Source: Tardiphaga sp052076105 (GTDB lineage: Bacteria > Pseudomonadota > Alphaproteobacteria > Rhizobiales > Xanthobacteraceae). Taken from it: a DNA stretch of 64,000 nucleotides. Shown here in pieces: positions 1 to 9,216 of this stretch. The stretch covers positions 4,650,001 through 4,714,000 of the forward strand of contig NZ_CP197245.1 in the NCBI RefSeq assembly GCF_052076105.1, given 5' to 3'. Every line of letters begins with the position of its first letter. Within the stretch, counting starts at the first letter, position 1. The notes beneath the pieces were generated by a model that made no database searches, was not told where the DNA came from, and saw nothing but the letters and a program-made list of their open reading frames with translations. Position numbers and translations under genes: made by a program.

Positions 1-143
1 TGCTGATGACCGGCTATGCCGACCAGCGTGAACGCGCGACTGGCCTGAATGCCATCGTGCACGACGTGGTGACGAAGCCGTTTTCGGTGGCGGATATCCG
101 CACGGCGGTGGCGGATGCGCTGGCAGTGAAGAACAAGGGATAG
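1..143 (+). CDS. Response regulator receiver domain, C-terminal end (partial)
   Basis: Reading from base 3, 46 residues run to a TAG stop. They begin LMTGYAD and contain VVTKPFS, which is the beta5 strand of a CheY-like receiver: the conserved lysine followed by the cis-proline of the switch region. The rest forms the last helix (IRTAVADAL). The phosphorylated aspartate and any output domain lie outside the window, so it cannot be said whether this is a lone receiver or the end of a hybrid kinase; nothing follows the receiver, so the receiver is the C-terminal domain. Confidence 0.8.
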   Translation, partial: LMTGYADQRERATGLNAIVHDVVTKPFSVADIRTAVADALAVKNKG

Positions 144-156
144 CTCTCGCGTCATT

Positions 157-192
157 CCGGGACGCGGGCGCATCTTGCGCACGCGAACCCGG
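157..192. repeat. Intergenic palindrome (REP-like)
   Basis: Between the receiver gene and the convergent TIGR02302 gene, CCGGG (157-161) pairs with CCCGG (188-192), CGCG (163-166) with CGCG (182-185) and GCGC (168-171) with GCGC (177-180). The resulting long hairpin resembles the short palindromes scattered through Bradyrhizobium-type genomes. It lies where two genes meet and may also help end transcription from both sides. Confidence 0.45.
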
Positions 193-199
193 CAGCCCC

Positions 200-2815
200 T
201 CAATAATCCTTCAGCAGCCGCTCGATATAATCCAGCTCAAGCTGCGGCCGCGTCGTGTCGCCGAGGCGACGGCGCAGTTCTTCCAGGATTCTCCGCACGC
301 GCTGCACGTCGATCTCGCCGGGGATCTTCACCGTGAGATCGTCGCCAAGTTCGCGGCCGCGCAGCGGACGCCCGAGCGGATCGCTCTGCCGGCCACCGCT
401 CTGCTGGCGGCCCGGATTGTTGCCGGGGCCGTCGTTCTGCCCTTCACCCTCGCCCTGCTGCATGGCCTGCGCGAGCTTCTGGGCACCCTTGCGCAACGCA
501 TCGAGCGCCTTGCCCTGCGAACCCACCGCGCCGTCGGCATTGCCATCGCCGAGCTGGCCGCCTGCATCGCCCATGGCGCTGTCGGCATCGCCGAGACCAT
601 CACCGTCGCCGTCACCATCGGCGTCCGCCTGATCGTCGCCGCCTTGACCTTGCTGGCCTTGTTGCCCCTGCTGGCCCTTTTGCCCCTGCCCTTTTTGGCC
701 CTTCTGACCCTGGCCCATGCCCTGCTTGGCGAGCTGGTCCTGGAGCTGCTTGAGGCGATCACGCAGGTTCTGCTGATCCTGCTGCAGATCGCTCATGCTC
801 TGCTCGCCCTGCTTGCCGCGGCGCCGCTCGTTGCGCTGGTCCTGGCCCTGCTTGAAGGTCTTGTCGCGAAGCTGCTGCTGCTTGCGGATCATGTCCCCAA
901 GCTCGTTCATCGCCTGATCCATCTCGCTGTCACCGGACTGGCCGGGCTGCGCCATCTGCAGATTTTCCAGCATCTGCTGCATCTGTTCGAGCAACTGCTT
1001 GGCAGCGTCCTTGTCGCCGGAACGCGACAGCCGCTCCATGCGCTCGATCATATTGTTGAGGTCCTGCTGCCGCATCACCTTGGTGTTCTTGTCGAGCGGA
1101 CGCGCCAACTGCTGCGGATTCTCGCGCATCTTCTCCACGAGCTGCTTCAGGAAATTGTCCAGCGCCGCACGCAGGTTCTCGGTGAGCTTCTTGATCTCCT
1201 CGTCGCTGGCGCCGCGCTCCAGTGCCTGCTTCAGCGCGTCCTGCGCCGCCTTCAGCGCCTTGTCGATATCGGTGATGTCGCCGTCCTCGATGGTGACGGC
1301 GAGCGCCCACAGGCTGGCGACGACTTCCTTCAAAGCCGCGTCGGTGCGGGCGCGTTCGATCTGGGTGGCAACGCTGCGCAGCCCGAGATACTGGCCGGCT
1401 TCCGGTGTGAAAACTTCCGGAGCGATCATCAGAGCCTGCAGCGCGTAGGAGACCTGGCCGCGCTGGTTGGCGTCGAGCGCCAGGATACGGCGCTGTTCGA
1501 TCAGCGCGCGCGGCAACGGCTTGGTGAACAGCCGCTCCGGCAGCCGCATGTTGAACGGCTCGCTCTTGCCCTCGTTGCCGGACTCATCCTTCGCGGTCAG
1601 CGTCAGCGTGACATCGGCGCCCGCATAGGGATCCTCGCTGAGATCCTTGACGGTCTGGCCGACACCGTTGCGCGTGCGCGCATTCGGCAGCACCAGCGCG
1701 AAGGACGGCGCATCGAACAGCGGGCGCGGCTTGGCGGCGTCCTTGATGCCATCCTTGGTCTCGGCGGGACGCGCCGCGAATTGCGCATGGGCTTCGGTGA
1801 CGCCGTAGTCGTCCTCGAGCTTGTAGGACATCTGCAGCGAACCGCGCGCCTGACGCTCCGGGTCCTTAGCGAGCGCGATGGTCGGCGGACGATCACCCGT
1901 TGCCGTGAACTTCCATTGCGGCTGGCCGGACGGCGCACGCACATGCGCTGTCCCGTCAGAGGTGATGGTGAAGTGCTTTTCACTGGTACCCTTGGGGGCT
2001 TCCGCCGTCGGCGCCACTTCAGCGACGCCGCCGGTGAGAACGACATCAAGCGCGCCGCCGCTGGAGCGCACGATCAGCGTCGAGCCCGACGGCACCGGCA
2101 ACGCAGCGGCATCGGTCGTGGACGCGTCCTTGTTGGCTGCGGAAAGGATGATCGGCGGCCTGCCGGTGTAAGGCGGCGGCGTGACCCAGGCATCGACGCG
2201 CACATTCGCCGGCGCCAGCACGCCGTTCCAGTCGAACGCCGCCATGATCCGCGCACCGCGCTCGCCACTGGCGGCAAACCAGGTGGCGAACAGCAGCACG
2301 ACGACGATCGCGCGCAGCGCCCAAGGGTCATGGATCGCAAGGCGCGGCGACGGCAGACCGGCGCGGATTTTCTTGAGCGAGGCCAGCGTACGCTCGCGCT
2401 GAACCAGCCACAGCGCCCGGGCCATCGGGTCCTGCGACGACAGCGTGTCGGTCAACGCAGTGGCGGGGCGATGTGCAATGCCTGTGCCGCGATCGAGACG
2501 CGACAAGCCCTCTTCACGCGACGGCCAGCGAAACTTGATGAGAGGAACGAGCGTCGCCAGCGCGGCAATGACGAACAACACCAGACCGATGGCGCGCGCA
2601 GTGAAGGGAAGCGTCAGCCACAGACCGGCCCAGGACGCCACCAGGAACAGCCCGATGACACTGAGCAGCCGGGCCAGATGGGGCCATCCCCGCTCCCAGC
2701 CAATCGCCAGCCGGGCACGCTGCAGCGCCTGCGCCAGCTGAAGCTGCGCCGCCGCCTGACGATCGGCATTTGGATCGTGTGGTGGTTGTGGTCGGTCGGG
2801 GGGCGCAGCGCTCAA
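200..2815 (-). CDS. TIGR02302 family (DUF4175) membrane protein
   Basis: 871 residues, the usual size of this alphaproteobacterial family, whose function is unknown. Two or three hydrophobic segments lie in the first 190 residues (around 48-95 and near 165-185), so the bulk is probably periplasmic. A beta-rich middle (about 190-430) carries KLEDDYGV, a motif typical of the family. From about 590 to 720 the chain is rich in Gln, Asp and Arg and probably coiled, and 700-800 is a Gly/Gln low-complexity stretch with repeated GQ steps. The C-terminus (LGDTTRPQLELDYIERLL) is again ordered. It lies upstream-to-downstream after lysA on the same strand but about 300 bases away, so it is probably transcribed separately. 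Confidence 0.85.
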   Translation of the reverse strand: MSAAPPDRPQPPHDPNADRQAAAQLQLAQALQRARLAIGWERGWPHLARLLSVIGLFLVASWAGLWLTLPFTARAIGLVLFVIAALATLVPLIKFRWPSREEGLSRLDRGTGIAHRPATALTDTLSSQDPMARALWLVQRERTLASLKKIRAGLPSPRLAIHDPWALRAIVVVLLFATWFAASGERGARIMAAFDWNGVLAPANVRVDAWVTPPPYTGRPPIILSAANKDASTTDAAALPVPSGSTLIVRSSGGALDVVLTGGVAEVAPTAEAPKGTSEKHFTITSDGTAHVRAPSGQPQWKFTATGDRPPTIALAKDPERQARGSLQMSYKLEDDYGVTEAHAQFAARPAETKDGIKDAAKPRPLFDAPSFALVLPNARTRNGVGQTVKDLSEDPYAGADVTLTLTAKDESGNEGKSEPFNMRLPERLFTKPLPRALIEQRRILALDANQRGQVSYALQALMIAPEVFTPEAGQYLGLRSVATQIERARTDAALKEVVASLWALAVTIEDGDITDIDKALKAAQDALKQALERGASDEEIKKLTENLRAALDNFLKQLVEKMRENPQQLARPLDKNTKVMRQQDLNNMIERMERLSRSGDKDAAKQLLEQMQQMLENLQMAQPGQSGDSEMDQAMNELGDMIRKQQQLRDKTFKQGQDQRNERRRGKQGEQSMSDLQQDQQNLRDRLKQLQDQLAKQGMGQGQKGQKGQGQKGQQGQQGQQGQGGDDQADADGDGDGDGLGDADSAMGDAGGQLGDGNADGAVGSQGKALDALRKGAQKLAQAMQQGEGEGQNDGPGNNPGRQQSGGRQSDPLGRPLRGRELGDDLTVKIPGEIDVQRVRRILEELRRRLGDTTRPQLELDYIERLLKDY

Positions 2816-2970
2816 CGACGATCTCCGATGTTACCGCACGACACACTAGCACGGCGGCGGCAATGAGGCATGGCCACGGGGCCATCCATTCACATGCAAA
2901 GCCTGAGCCTAAGTCGATTCGGAGCGATTGGGGTCACGAAGGCGTGAGGGGCGAAATCTACCGCTGTCGC

Positions 2971-3083
2971 CACCCGGCTTGACCGGGTGACCTAGTATCC
3001 AGGGAGGCCAATGGTCCGCTCCCGAGGCCGGTGATTACTGGGTCGCCCGGTCCAAGCGCGCAATTGCGCGCAAGGCCGAGCGA
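2971..3083. repeat. Compound palindromic repeat, Bradyrhizobium type
   Basis: The 299-base gap between lysA and the TIGR02302 gene holds no gene. It contains CACCCGG-CTTGA-CCGGGTG (2971-2989), a short spacer, then TCGCCCGG (3043-3050) facing CCGAGCGA (3076-3083) around the perfect 16-base palindrome GCGCGCAATTGCGCGC (3056-3071). Such compound units are common between genes in this bacterial group. The rest of the gap (2816-2970) shows nothing I recognise apart from room for the promoter of the TIGR02302 gene. Confidence 0.6.
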
Positions 3084-3114
3084 TGACACCGGTGGATGCG
3101 GGAAGCACCGACGG

Positions 3115-4380
3115 TCACAGCCAGGGCGCGGCCTTGTCCATGGCGATCAGCTGCTCGACCTCGATGCGCGGACGAACCACCGCGTACTGATCGTCCTTCA
3201 CCAGCACTTCCGGGACCAGCGCGCGGGTATTGTAGGTTCCCGCCTGCACGGCGCCATAGGCGCCGGCGGTCATGATCGCGACCAGATCGCCGGATTTCAG
3301 CTCTGGCAGCTTGCGATCCAAGGCGAGGTAATCGCCGGTCTCACAGACCGGGCCGACGACGTCGACGGCCGTCAGCTTCGCACCAGGCTTGGGCTCAGCT
3401 ACCGGCAGGATCTCGTGATAGGCCTCATAGAGCGTCGGCCGGATCAGATCGTTCATGGCCGCGTCGATGATGACGAAGGTCTTGCCGTCGCCATGCTTCA
3501 CATGAATGACGCGCGCGACGAGGATGCCGGCATTGCCGACGATCATCCGGCCGGGCTCGAACATCAGCGTGCAGCCGAGATTATGCGTGACGCGCTTGAC
3601 CATCGCCGCATAGGCCATCGGCTCCGGCGGCGCGGCGCGGTCTTCGTAATAGGGAATGCCGAGACCGCCGCCGAAATCGACATGTGAAATCGTGTGGCCG
3701 TCGCTGCGCAGCACGGTGACGAAATCGGCCAGAATGCGGAACGCCTGCTCCATCGGGCCCAGATCGGTGATCTGGCTGCCGATATGCATGTCGACGCCGG
3801 TGACCTCAATTCCCGGCAGCTTCGCAGCGCGGGCATAGACCTCGCGTGCCTTGCTGATAGGGATGCCGAACTTGTTTTCCGACTTGCCGGTGGAGATCTT
3901 GGCGTGGGTGCCGGAATCCACGTCGGGGTTTACGCGGATCGAAATACGTGCGGTGCGGCCGGTCTCGCTGGCGATCTCCGACAGCAATGCGAGTTCGGGC
4001 TCCGACTCGATATTGAGGCAAAGAATGTCTTCGTCGAGCGCCAGCCGCAGTTCATCCGCGGTCTTGCCGACACCGGAAAACACGATCTTTCGCGACGGGA
4101 TGCCCGCGGCCAGCGCGCGCTTTAACTCGCCACCGGAGACCACGTCGGCGCCTGCGCCGAGCTTGGCCAGCGTGCGCAGCACCGACTGGTTGGAATTCGC
4201 CTTCATGGCGTAGCAGACCAGCGCCTTGGTATCGGCAAAGGCGTCGGTGAAGACGCGGTAGTGCCGCTCCAGCGTGGCGGTCGAATAGCAATAGAATGGC
4301 GTGCCGACGGCATCCGCCATTTCGGCAATATCAACGCCTTCGGCGTGCAGCACGCCGTTGCGATAGTCGAAATGGCGCAT
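3115..4380 (-). CDS. lysA: Diaminopimelate decarboxylase
   Basis: Catalyses the last step of lysine synthesis, PLP-dependent decarboxylation of meso-diaminopimelate to L-lysine, in the cytosol. The 421-residue length is standard. YAMKANSN (about residues 57-64) carries the PLP lysine, HVDFGGGLG binds the cofactor phosphate, and EPGRMIVGNAG and GPVCETGDYLA supply the cofactor-contacting glutamate and the active-site cysteine of the neighbouring subunit. The start ATG is six bases after the stop of the upstream lipoprotein gene, so the two are almost certainly co-transcribed, as in related genomes. Confidence 0.97.
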   Translation of the reverse strand: MRHFDYRNGVLHAEGVDIAEMADAVGTPFYCYSTATLERHYRVFTDAFADTKALVCYAMKANSNQSVLRTLAKLGAGADVVSGGELKRALAAGIPSRKIVFSGVGKTADELRLALDEDILCLNIESEPELALLSEIASETGRTARISIRVNPDVDSGTHAKISTGKSENKFGIPISKAREVYARAAKLPGIEVTGVDMHIGSQITDLGPMEQAFRILADFVTVLRSDGHTISHVDFGGGLGIPYYEDRAAPPEPMAYAAMVKRVTHNLGCTLMFEPGRMIVGNAGILVARVIHVKHGDGKTFVIIDAAMNDLIRPTLYEAYHEILPVAEPKPGAKLTAVDVVGPVCETGDYLALDRKLPELKSGDLVAIMTAGAYGAVQAGTYNTRALVPEVLVKDDQYAVVRPRIEVEQLIAMDKAAPWL

Positions 4381-4386
4381 GGCGAT

Positions 4387-4671
4387 TTAGTCCAGGATCG
4401 GATCGAGCAGGAACGGCTTCTTGCGGCCACGGGTCGCCGACGGCGGGCCCTCATCGACGCCGTTCGAAGGCGCGAACACGTCCCTGCCCTTGTTGGCAGC
4501 CGACTGTGCATCGGGATCGGACGCCGGAGCGCCGGTGCCCATCGGCTGCGCGGACGCCTGTGGCGGCAGATCGAGGCCGCCTTTACGGCCGCAGCCAGCC
4601 AGCGCCAAAGCAGAAGCGGTCAGAACGAGAATGGCCCATCGCGCGGACGCAGGGCGGGTCGGACAAGTCAC
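4387..4671 (-). CDS. lptM: Small lipoprotein, LptM-like
   Basis: I place the start at a GTG (4671), giving 94 residues. This puts a basic stretch (VTCPTRPASARW) directly before a hydrophobic signal ending in the lipobox LALAGC (Cys about residue 25), followed by GRKGGLDLPPQ. That C-GRKG-L-LPP arrangement is typical of the lipoproteins between argH and lysA that are now called LptM and help mature the LptDE lipopolysaccharide translocon in E. coli. The rest is low-complexity and ends in KKPFLLDPILD. An upstream ATG would add 27 residues that spoil the signal peptide. The LptM role here is by analogy. Confidence 0.8.
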   Translation of the reverse strand: MTCPTRPASARWAILVLTASALALAGCGRKGGLDLPPQASAQPMGTGAPASDPDAQSAANKGRDVFAPSNGVDEGPPSATRGRKKPFLLDPILD

Positions 4672-4763
4672 AGCGAAATCCCCAAATGCGGGCGCACCAT
4701 ACAAAGATTGCTTCGCTCTGGCGAGACCCCGAAATCCATTGAATTTTCGCACGCGAGGCCTGA

Positions 4764-6215
4764 TCAGCCCAATTTCCGCTCTTTTTCCAGTCGCTTGAGC
4801 CAGGCCTTCGCCTGCGACGTCACATTCTTCGGCGCCGTGCCGCCGTAGCTGACACGGCTCTTCACCGAGGATTCCACCGACAGGACCTTCATCACTTCTG
4901 CCGTGATCTTCGGTTCCACCGTCTGCATCTCCTTCAGGTCGAGCTCGTGCAACGCCACGCCCTTCCTGGTGGCGATGCCGACGATGCGGCCGGTGACGTG
5001 ATGCGCGTCGCGGAATGGCATCTTCAGCGTCCGCACCAGCCAGTCGGCGAGGTCGGTGGCGGTGGCATAGCCCTCGCCGGCCGCAAGCTTCATGCGCTCC
5101 TCGTTGGGCACGAGATCGCGGACCATGCCGGCAATGGCGCGGATCGCCAGCGACAGCGCCGAATAGGCTTCCATCGCACCGGCTTTGTCCTCCTGCATGT
5201 CCTTCTGATAGGCGAGCGGCAGGCCCTTCATCACGATCAGCAAGCCATTGAGCGAGCCGATCACGCGGCCGGTCTTGGCGCGGACCAGTTCGGCCGCATC
5301 CGGATTGCGCTTCTGCGGCATGATCGAGGAGCCGGTGGTGAACTTGTCCGAAAGCCTGACAAGACCGACCAGCGGCGAGGTCCAGATCACGATCTCCTCG
5401 GCGAAGCGCGACAGATGCACAGCGGCGATGGACGCAGCCGATAGCGTCTCCAGCACGAAATCGCGATCCGACACCGCATCGAGCGAATTCGCCATCGGCC
5501 GATCGAAGCCGAGCGCCTTTGCCGTGGCATAGCGATCGATCGGAAATGAGGTGCCGGCCAGCGCAGCGGCGCCGAGCGGGCTTTCATTGAGGCGCTTGCG
5601 CGCATCGGCAAAGCGGCCGCGATCGCGCGACACCATTTCCACATAGGCCAGCAGATGATGGCCGAAGGTCACCGGCTGCGCGGTCTGCAGATGGGTGAAG
5701 CCGGGCATCACCGTGTCGGCATGTTCCAGCGCGCGATCGACCAGCGCCTGTTGCAGCGAGGTGAAAGCACTGTCGATCTCGTCGATCGTATCGCGCACGA
5801 ACAGGCGGAAATCGGTCGCCACCTGATCGTTGCGCGAACGCGCGGTGTGCAGGCGGCCTGAGGCCGGGCCGATCAGCTCGCCGAGCCGGCTCTCCACATT
5901 CATGTGAATGTCTTCGAGCGCACGCTTGAATGTGAACGACCCCTTGGTGATTTCTGACAGGATCGTGTCTAGACCGCCTGCGATATTTTTCGCATCTTTC
6001 GCGGTGATAATCCCTTGCTTGGCAAGCATCGCAGCATGGGCCTTGGACGCGGTAATGTCCTGGGCATAAAGGTGGCGATCGACGTCGATGGAGACATTGA
6101 TTTCCTCCATGATGGCGTCGGGGCTTTCATCGAACAGCCCGCCCCACATCTTGTTGCTCACACCGGAGTCTTTACCGTCGTTGCTGGACTTGCCGTTGCC
6201 CTTGCGCGAAGCCAT
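4764..6215 (-). CDS. argH: Argininosuccinate lyase
   Basis: Splits argininosuccinate to arginine and fumarate, the last step of arginine synthesis. The 483 residues include the superfamily signature GSSIMPQKRNPDAAELVR (about 310-330) with the catalytic serine, and HTARSRNDQVATDFRL and GFTHLQTAQPVTFGHH with the conserved active-site histidine. About 20 residues rich in Gly, Ser and Lys precede the usual start MWGGLF, so initiation may be further in. It is followed by lptM and lysA on the same strand and is divergent from tlpA, with about 75 bases between starts to hold both promoters. Confidence 0.97.
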   Translation of the reverse strand: MASRKGNGKSSNDGKDSGVSNKMWGGLFDESPDAIMEEINVSIDVDRHLYAQDITASKAHAAMLAKQGIITAKDAKNIAGGLDTILSEITKGSFTFKRALEDIHMNVESRLGELIGPASGRLHTARSRNDQVATDFRLFVRDTIDEIDSAFTSLQQALVDRALEHADTVMPGFTHLQTAQPVTFGHHLLAYVEMVSRDRGRFADARKRLNESPLGAAALAGTSFPIDRYATAKALGFDRPMANSLDAVSDRDFVLETLSAASIAAVHLSRFAEEIVIWTSPLVGLVRLSDKFTTGSSIMPQKRNPDAAELVRAKTGRVIGSLNGLLIVMKGLPLAYQKDMQEDKAGAMEAYSALSLAIRAIAGMVRDLVPNEERMKLAAGEGYATATDLADWLVRTLKMPFRDAHHVTGRIVGIATRKGVALHELDLKEMQTVEPKITAEVMKVLSVESSVKSRVSYGGTAPKNVTSQAKAWLKRLEKERKLG

Positions 6216-6290
6216 GAATTCTCACTCATCTTTAACCGCAGCCGACGGATCGTCCGTCGCCAACCGTTGCATAGCCCTAACTGAGACCGA

Positions 6291-6962
6291 ATGACAAACC
6301 CTATGCCAGACCAGCCCGCCCCCCGTCCGGTCAAACGCCGCCTGATCGTGCTCGGCGCGGTGCTCGTGGGTGCCGTGATCGGCTTTGCCGCGGTCTCCAA
6401 TATGGATCGGCTGGGGCAGCAGGCTGCGCCGGGCGATCCGACCTGCGCACCGGCTGTGGCGCTGTCGAAGAAGATCGAACCGCTGGCGCGCGGCGAAGTC
6501 GCCGGCCTGACCATGGCCAGGACGCCGCTGAAACTGCCGGATCTCGCTTTCAGGGATGCCGACGGCCAGGAGAAGAGATTGTCAGACTGGCGCGGCCGAA
6601 CGGTGCTGGTGAACCTGTGGGCCACCTGGTGCGTGCCCTGCCGCAAGGAAATGCCGGCCCTGAACAACCTCGAGACCAAGCTCGGCGGCCCGGACTTCCA
6701 GGTCGTGGCGATCAATATCGACACCCGCGACGCCGAGAAGCCGAAGGCCTTCCTGAAAGACGGCGGCCTCAACCGGCTGGATTATTTCACCGACACCTCG
6801 GCCAAGGTGTTCCAGGACCTCAAGGGCATCGGCCGCGCGCTGGGCATGCCGACCTCGGTGCTGGTCGACGGCAAGGGCTGCGAGATCGCGACCATCGCCG
6901 GCCCCGCCGAATGGGACAGCGAAGATGCTATCAAGCTGCTGAAGGTCGCGACTGGCAGATAA
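6291..6962 (+). CDS. tlpA: Membrane-anchored thioredoxin-like reductant TlpA
   Basis: 223 residues with one N-terminal membrane anchor (about 17-36) and a periplasmic thioredoxin domain with WCVPC (cysteines 114 and 117). Two further cysteines (about 52 and 197) match the second disulfide known in Bradyrhizobium TlpA. In that organism TlpA reduces ScoI and the CuA subunit CoxB so that copper can be loaded into cytochrome aa3. The same role is inferred here from domain layout and from the conserved place divergent to argH. A second possible ATG (6303) lies four codons in. Confidence 0.9.
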   Translation: MTNPMPDQPAPRPVKRRLIVLGAVLVGAVIGFAAVSNMDRLGQQAAPGDPTCAPAVALSKKIEPLARGEVAGLTMARTPLKLPDLAFRDADGQEKRLSDWRGRTVLVNLWATWCVPCRKEMPALNNLETKLGGPDFQVVAINIDTRDAEKPKAFLKDGGLNRLDYFTDTSAKVFQDLKGIGRALGMPTSVLVDGKGCEIATIAGPAEWDSEDAIKLLKVATGR

Positions 6963-6986
6963 TCCGCGCGATCAATCCAGGTTTAG

Positions 6987-8030
6987 CTACTGGGTAGCCG
7001 CGAAAACCCTGTCGAAGAAAGCCGGGACCTCGCTGCGCAACCGCGAAAGAAATATTGCGCGATCAAACCCGAGCGGATCGGCAGCGGCATCGCCATCCAG
7101 CGTCTGAATGGGAGTATCGGGCCGATCCATGAAGGCAAAGTGCCACGCATTGGCGACCGACTGGAATTCCGCGCCCGGCACATTCTTTGTAATCCACGCG
7201 GCGTGAAACCGCGGCACCAGCCAGCGGTCTTGCTCCGCCGCGTAGATCGATGTCGGAATATCGATCGTCGCCAACGAAGAGGCCGTAAAAGCAACACCCA
7301 TCGGCGCCATTGCAACGACCGCGCGAACGCGCTTGTCGGTCGTGAGTGGAATCATCGGCGACCCTTGCAATGGCTGATCAGCTCGAACCATGCTGCAAAA
7401 GACAGGATCGTCCCCGCGCTCCGCGCCGCAATGCGCGACGATCCGCGACAGGTCGGACTGCCCGCCGGCCAAGGCAATCGCTGTAAAACCGCCTGCAGAA
7501 TGCCCGAGCACGCCAATGCGTGGTCCTTTCGTATCGGTCGCAATGCGGTCCTTCCACACAGGATCGCCGATCAGAGCGTCGATCACCGCGGATGCCTGCC
7601 GCGGACGTTCCGTGAAAAATGCGCCTGGCGCTTTCTGCCACACCGAGTGGTCCGCAAAGTTGTCGCCGGGATGCCGAAGCGCGGCAACCAGGTAGCCACC
7701 TTGGGCGAGAGCTTCCGCAAGACTGCTGTGTGCGAGTTCCGATCCGCCCGTTCCATGACTGAGAACGATCAGGCCTTTGAACTGTGCATTAGGCGGCGCC
7801 ATGATAGCAGCATGCACCCTGAAAGGACCCATCGCTATTTCCCGCGCCGGTGCCTCCGTCGGATAATATAGCGCAACCTGAATGGGTTCCGGATTTGAGG
7901 CCGAGACCGGCACACTGTATTGCCGCCAACCGGCCTCGGTTGCCATCGCCGGGTGCCCTGACAGCAGGTTTGCGATAACGAGCAACCCGGAGCAGAGCCA
8001 TCCAACCACAAAAGTTTTCGACCTTCGCAT
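6987..8030 (-). CDS. Secreted alpha/beta hydrolase (dienelactone hydrolase/lipase type)
   Basis: The ATG at 8030 is preferred because GAGGT lies just upstream and a clear signal peptide follows (basic MRRSK, hydrophobic core, cleavage near AMA-TEAG); this gives 347 residues. GHSAGG (about residue 190) is the nucleophile elbow, VLSHGTGGS forms the oxyanion region and WHFAF near the end supplies a candidate catalytic histidine. It resembles predicted dienelactone hydrolases and secreted lipases, but the substrate is unknown. It is divergent from a membrane LytTR regulator whose start is about 95 bases away. Confidence 0.8.
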   Translation of the reverse strand: MRRSKTFVVGWLCSGLLVIANLLSGHPAMATEAGWRQYSVPVSASNPEPIQVALYYPTEAPAREIAMGPFRVHAAIMAPPNAQFKGLIVLSHGTGGSELAHSSLAEALAQGGYLVAALRHPGDNFADHSVWQKAPGAFFTERPRQASAVIDALIGDPVWKDRIATDTKGPRIGVLGHSAGGFTAIALAGGQSDLSRIVAHCGAERGDDPVFCSMVRADQPLQGSPMIPLTTDKRVRAVVAMAPMGVAFTASSLATIDIPTSIYAAEQDRWLVPRFHAAWITKNVPGAEFQSVANAWHFAFMDRPDTPIQTLDGDAAADPLGFDRAIFLSRLRSEVPAFFDRVFAATQ

Positions 8031-8123
8031 GAAGCTACCTCGCACAATGCAATGCCGTGCTGCTACAAGAACGTTGTCGTTAAGGTCCATTTCGGTTTCG
8101 CGAACGGCACGGATTATTCGCCA

Positions 8124-8921
8124 ATGACCACTGTCGGCCTTTTCCGGTTCAATGCGAACGGGACGGCGCGGTACCATTCGGTCGCCGTCATAACGCTCAT
8201 GGCCGTTGGCCTCGCCGTCGTCGGAGCGTTTGGCTCCTATGTTGCCATGGGACTCCCGCTTCGGCTGCTCCATTTTTTGGGGACGTCACTCGCGATCAGT
8301 ATCCTCGCATTCGGCCTGTCGGCTTCCCTCCGCCGATACGTGCTGGGAGGCGCGTTCCCTTTCTGGGCGTCTTTAATTGTGGCGCTGGCGATCGCGCCCC
8401 TCGGCGGCCTTATTGTTCAGCAGTCGCTGCGGCTGTTTGCGCCGCAAGCGCTACCCTATGTCTCGCTTTCCGAACTGACGGGGCAGGTTCTGCTCATCAA
8501 TTTTTTTGTCGCGGTTGTGGCATGGATGGCATTCCGACAATCGGACGACAGCGTTGCGAGCCCGTCCAAAGATGTTCGGCATGCACAGACGGACGATATT
8601 TCAAGCGAATTGCGCGCGAGACTGCCGATCACGCTTCGGCAGGCGGCAATCGTGGCGTTGAGCGCAGAGGAGCACTATGTGCGCGTGCGTACCGATCGCG
8701 GCCAGGCATTGATCCTGATGAAGCTGTCGAGCGCCATTACGGCGCTCGGTCCAGAGGTCGGCGTCCGCATCCATCGTTCGCATTGGGTTTCGCGTTCATT
8801 GGCTGCGTCGGTCGACACACGAACCAGCCGCGAAGGTATCAGGATCGATAAGGACACCGTTTTGCCGGTCAGCCGTGCCGGGCGCAAGCTGCTCTGCCAA
8901 TTGCACAATCGGCCCCTATAG
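8124..8921 (+). CDS. Membrane-bound LytTR transcriptional regulator
   Basis: Four hydrophobic segments fill the first 150 residues and are followed by a C-terminal LytTR DNA-binding domain (about 180-265), recognisable by LSAEEHYVRVRTDRGQA, the LIHR-like VRIHRSHWVS and VLPVSR. There is no receiver domain, so it is the stand-alone membrane-anchored type that senses something in or across the membrane. I chose the ATG at 8124 (265 residues); an in-frame ATG at 8052 would add 24 residues and run into the divergent promoter. Its likely target is the secreted hydrolase facing it. Confidence 0.82.
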   Translation: MTTVGLFRFNANGTARYHSVAVITLMAVGLAVVGAFGSYVAMGLPLRLLHFLGTSLAISILAFGLSASLRRYVLGGAFPFWASLIVALAIAPLGGLIVQQSLRLFAPQALPYVSLSELTGQVLLINFFVAVVAWMAFRQSDDSVASPSKDVRHAQTDDISSELRARLPITLRQAAIVALSAEEHYVRVRTDRGQALILMKLSSAITALGPEVGVRIHRSHWVSRSLAASVDTRTSREGIRIDKDTVLPVSRAGRKLLCQLHNRPL

Positions 8922-9003
8922 AGCGCGTCAGAATTATCGCGGCGGGATCGGCTTCCCGTCGCAATAGTCGCAAAACCCGCACAGACTTTTGTCGCAAAAG
9001 CGC

Positions 9004-9035
9004 AGGGCGGGTTCGGCGAAGCCGTAACTCGCCCT
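9004..9035. repeat. Intergenic hairpin repeat
   Basis: AGGGCGGGTT (9004-9013) faces AACTCGCCCT (9026-9035) with one wobble pair, and CGGC/GCCG continue the stem around a GAA loop. The unit looks like a fragment of a palindromic repeat frequent in Bradyrhizobium-type genomes. It may act as the end of the LytTR transcript. The remaining bases between 8922 and 9216 show no gene I can support; a 77-codon minus-strand frame there has no coding character. Confidence 0.5.
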
Positions 9036-9216
9036 AACAGCGAGACGACGGATTAGGCTACGCGGATCCGCCTTAGGCACCGACTGCGACATACGGCCGC
9101 CTGCCCCAGCCGCGAAATCCCCCGCCATCCTGTCGGATGAACGCAGTGACGTTCGTCTTGAAAACAACCGGGCCTCATGCCCGGCGCTTGTGCATGACAG
9201 CAGGGAGAAACGACCG

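Noticed and set aside
644..2866. Open frame of 740 codons on the plus strand opposite the TIGR02302 gene
   Set aside because: It mirrors codon structure of the minus-strand gene in a GC-rich genome; the product is a Leu/Arg/Gln-rich shadow without domains or a ribosome site.
8934..9167. 77-codon minus-strand frame
   Set aside because: Lies over an intergenic palindrome and has no ribosome site or coding character.
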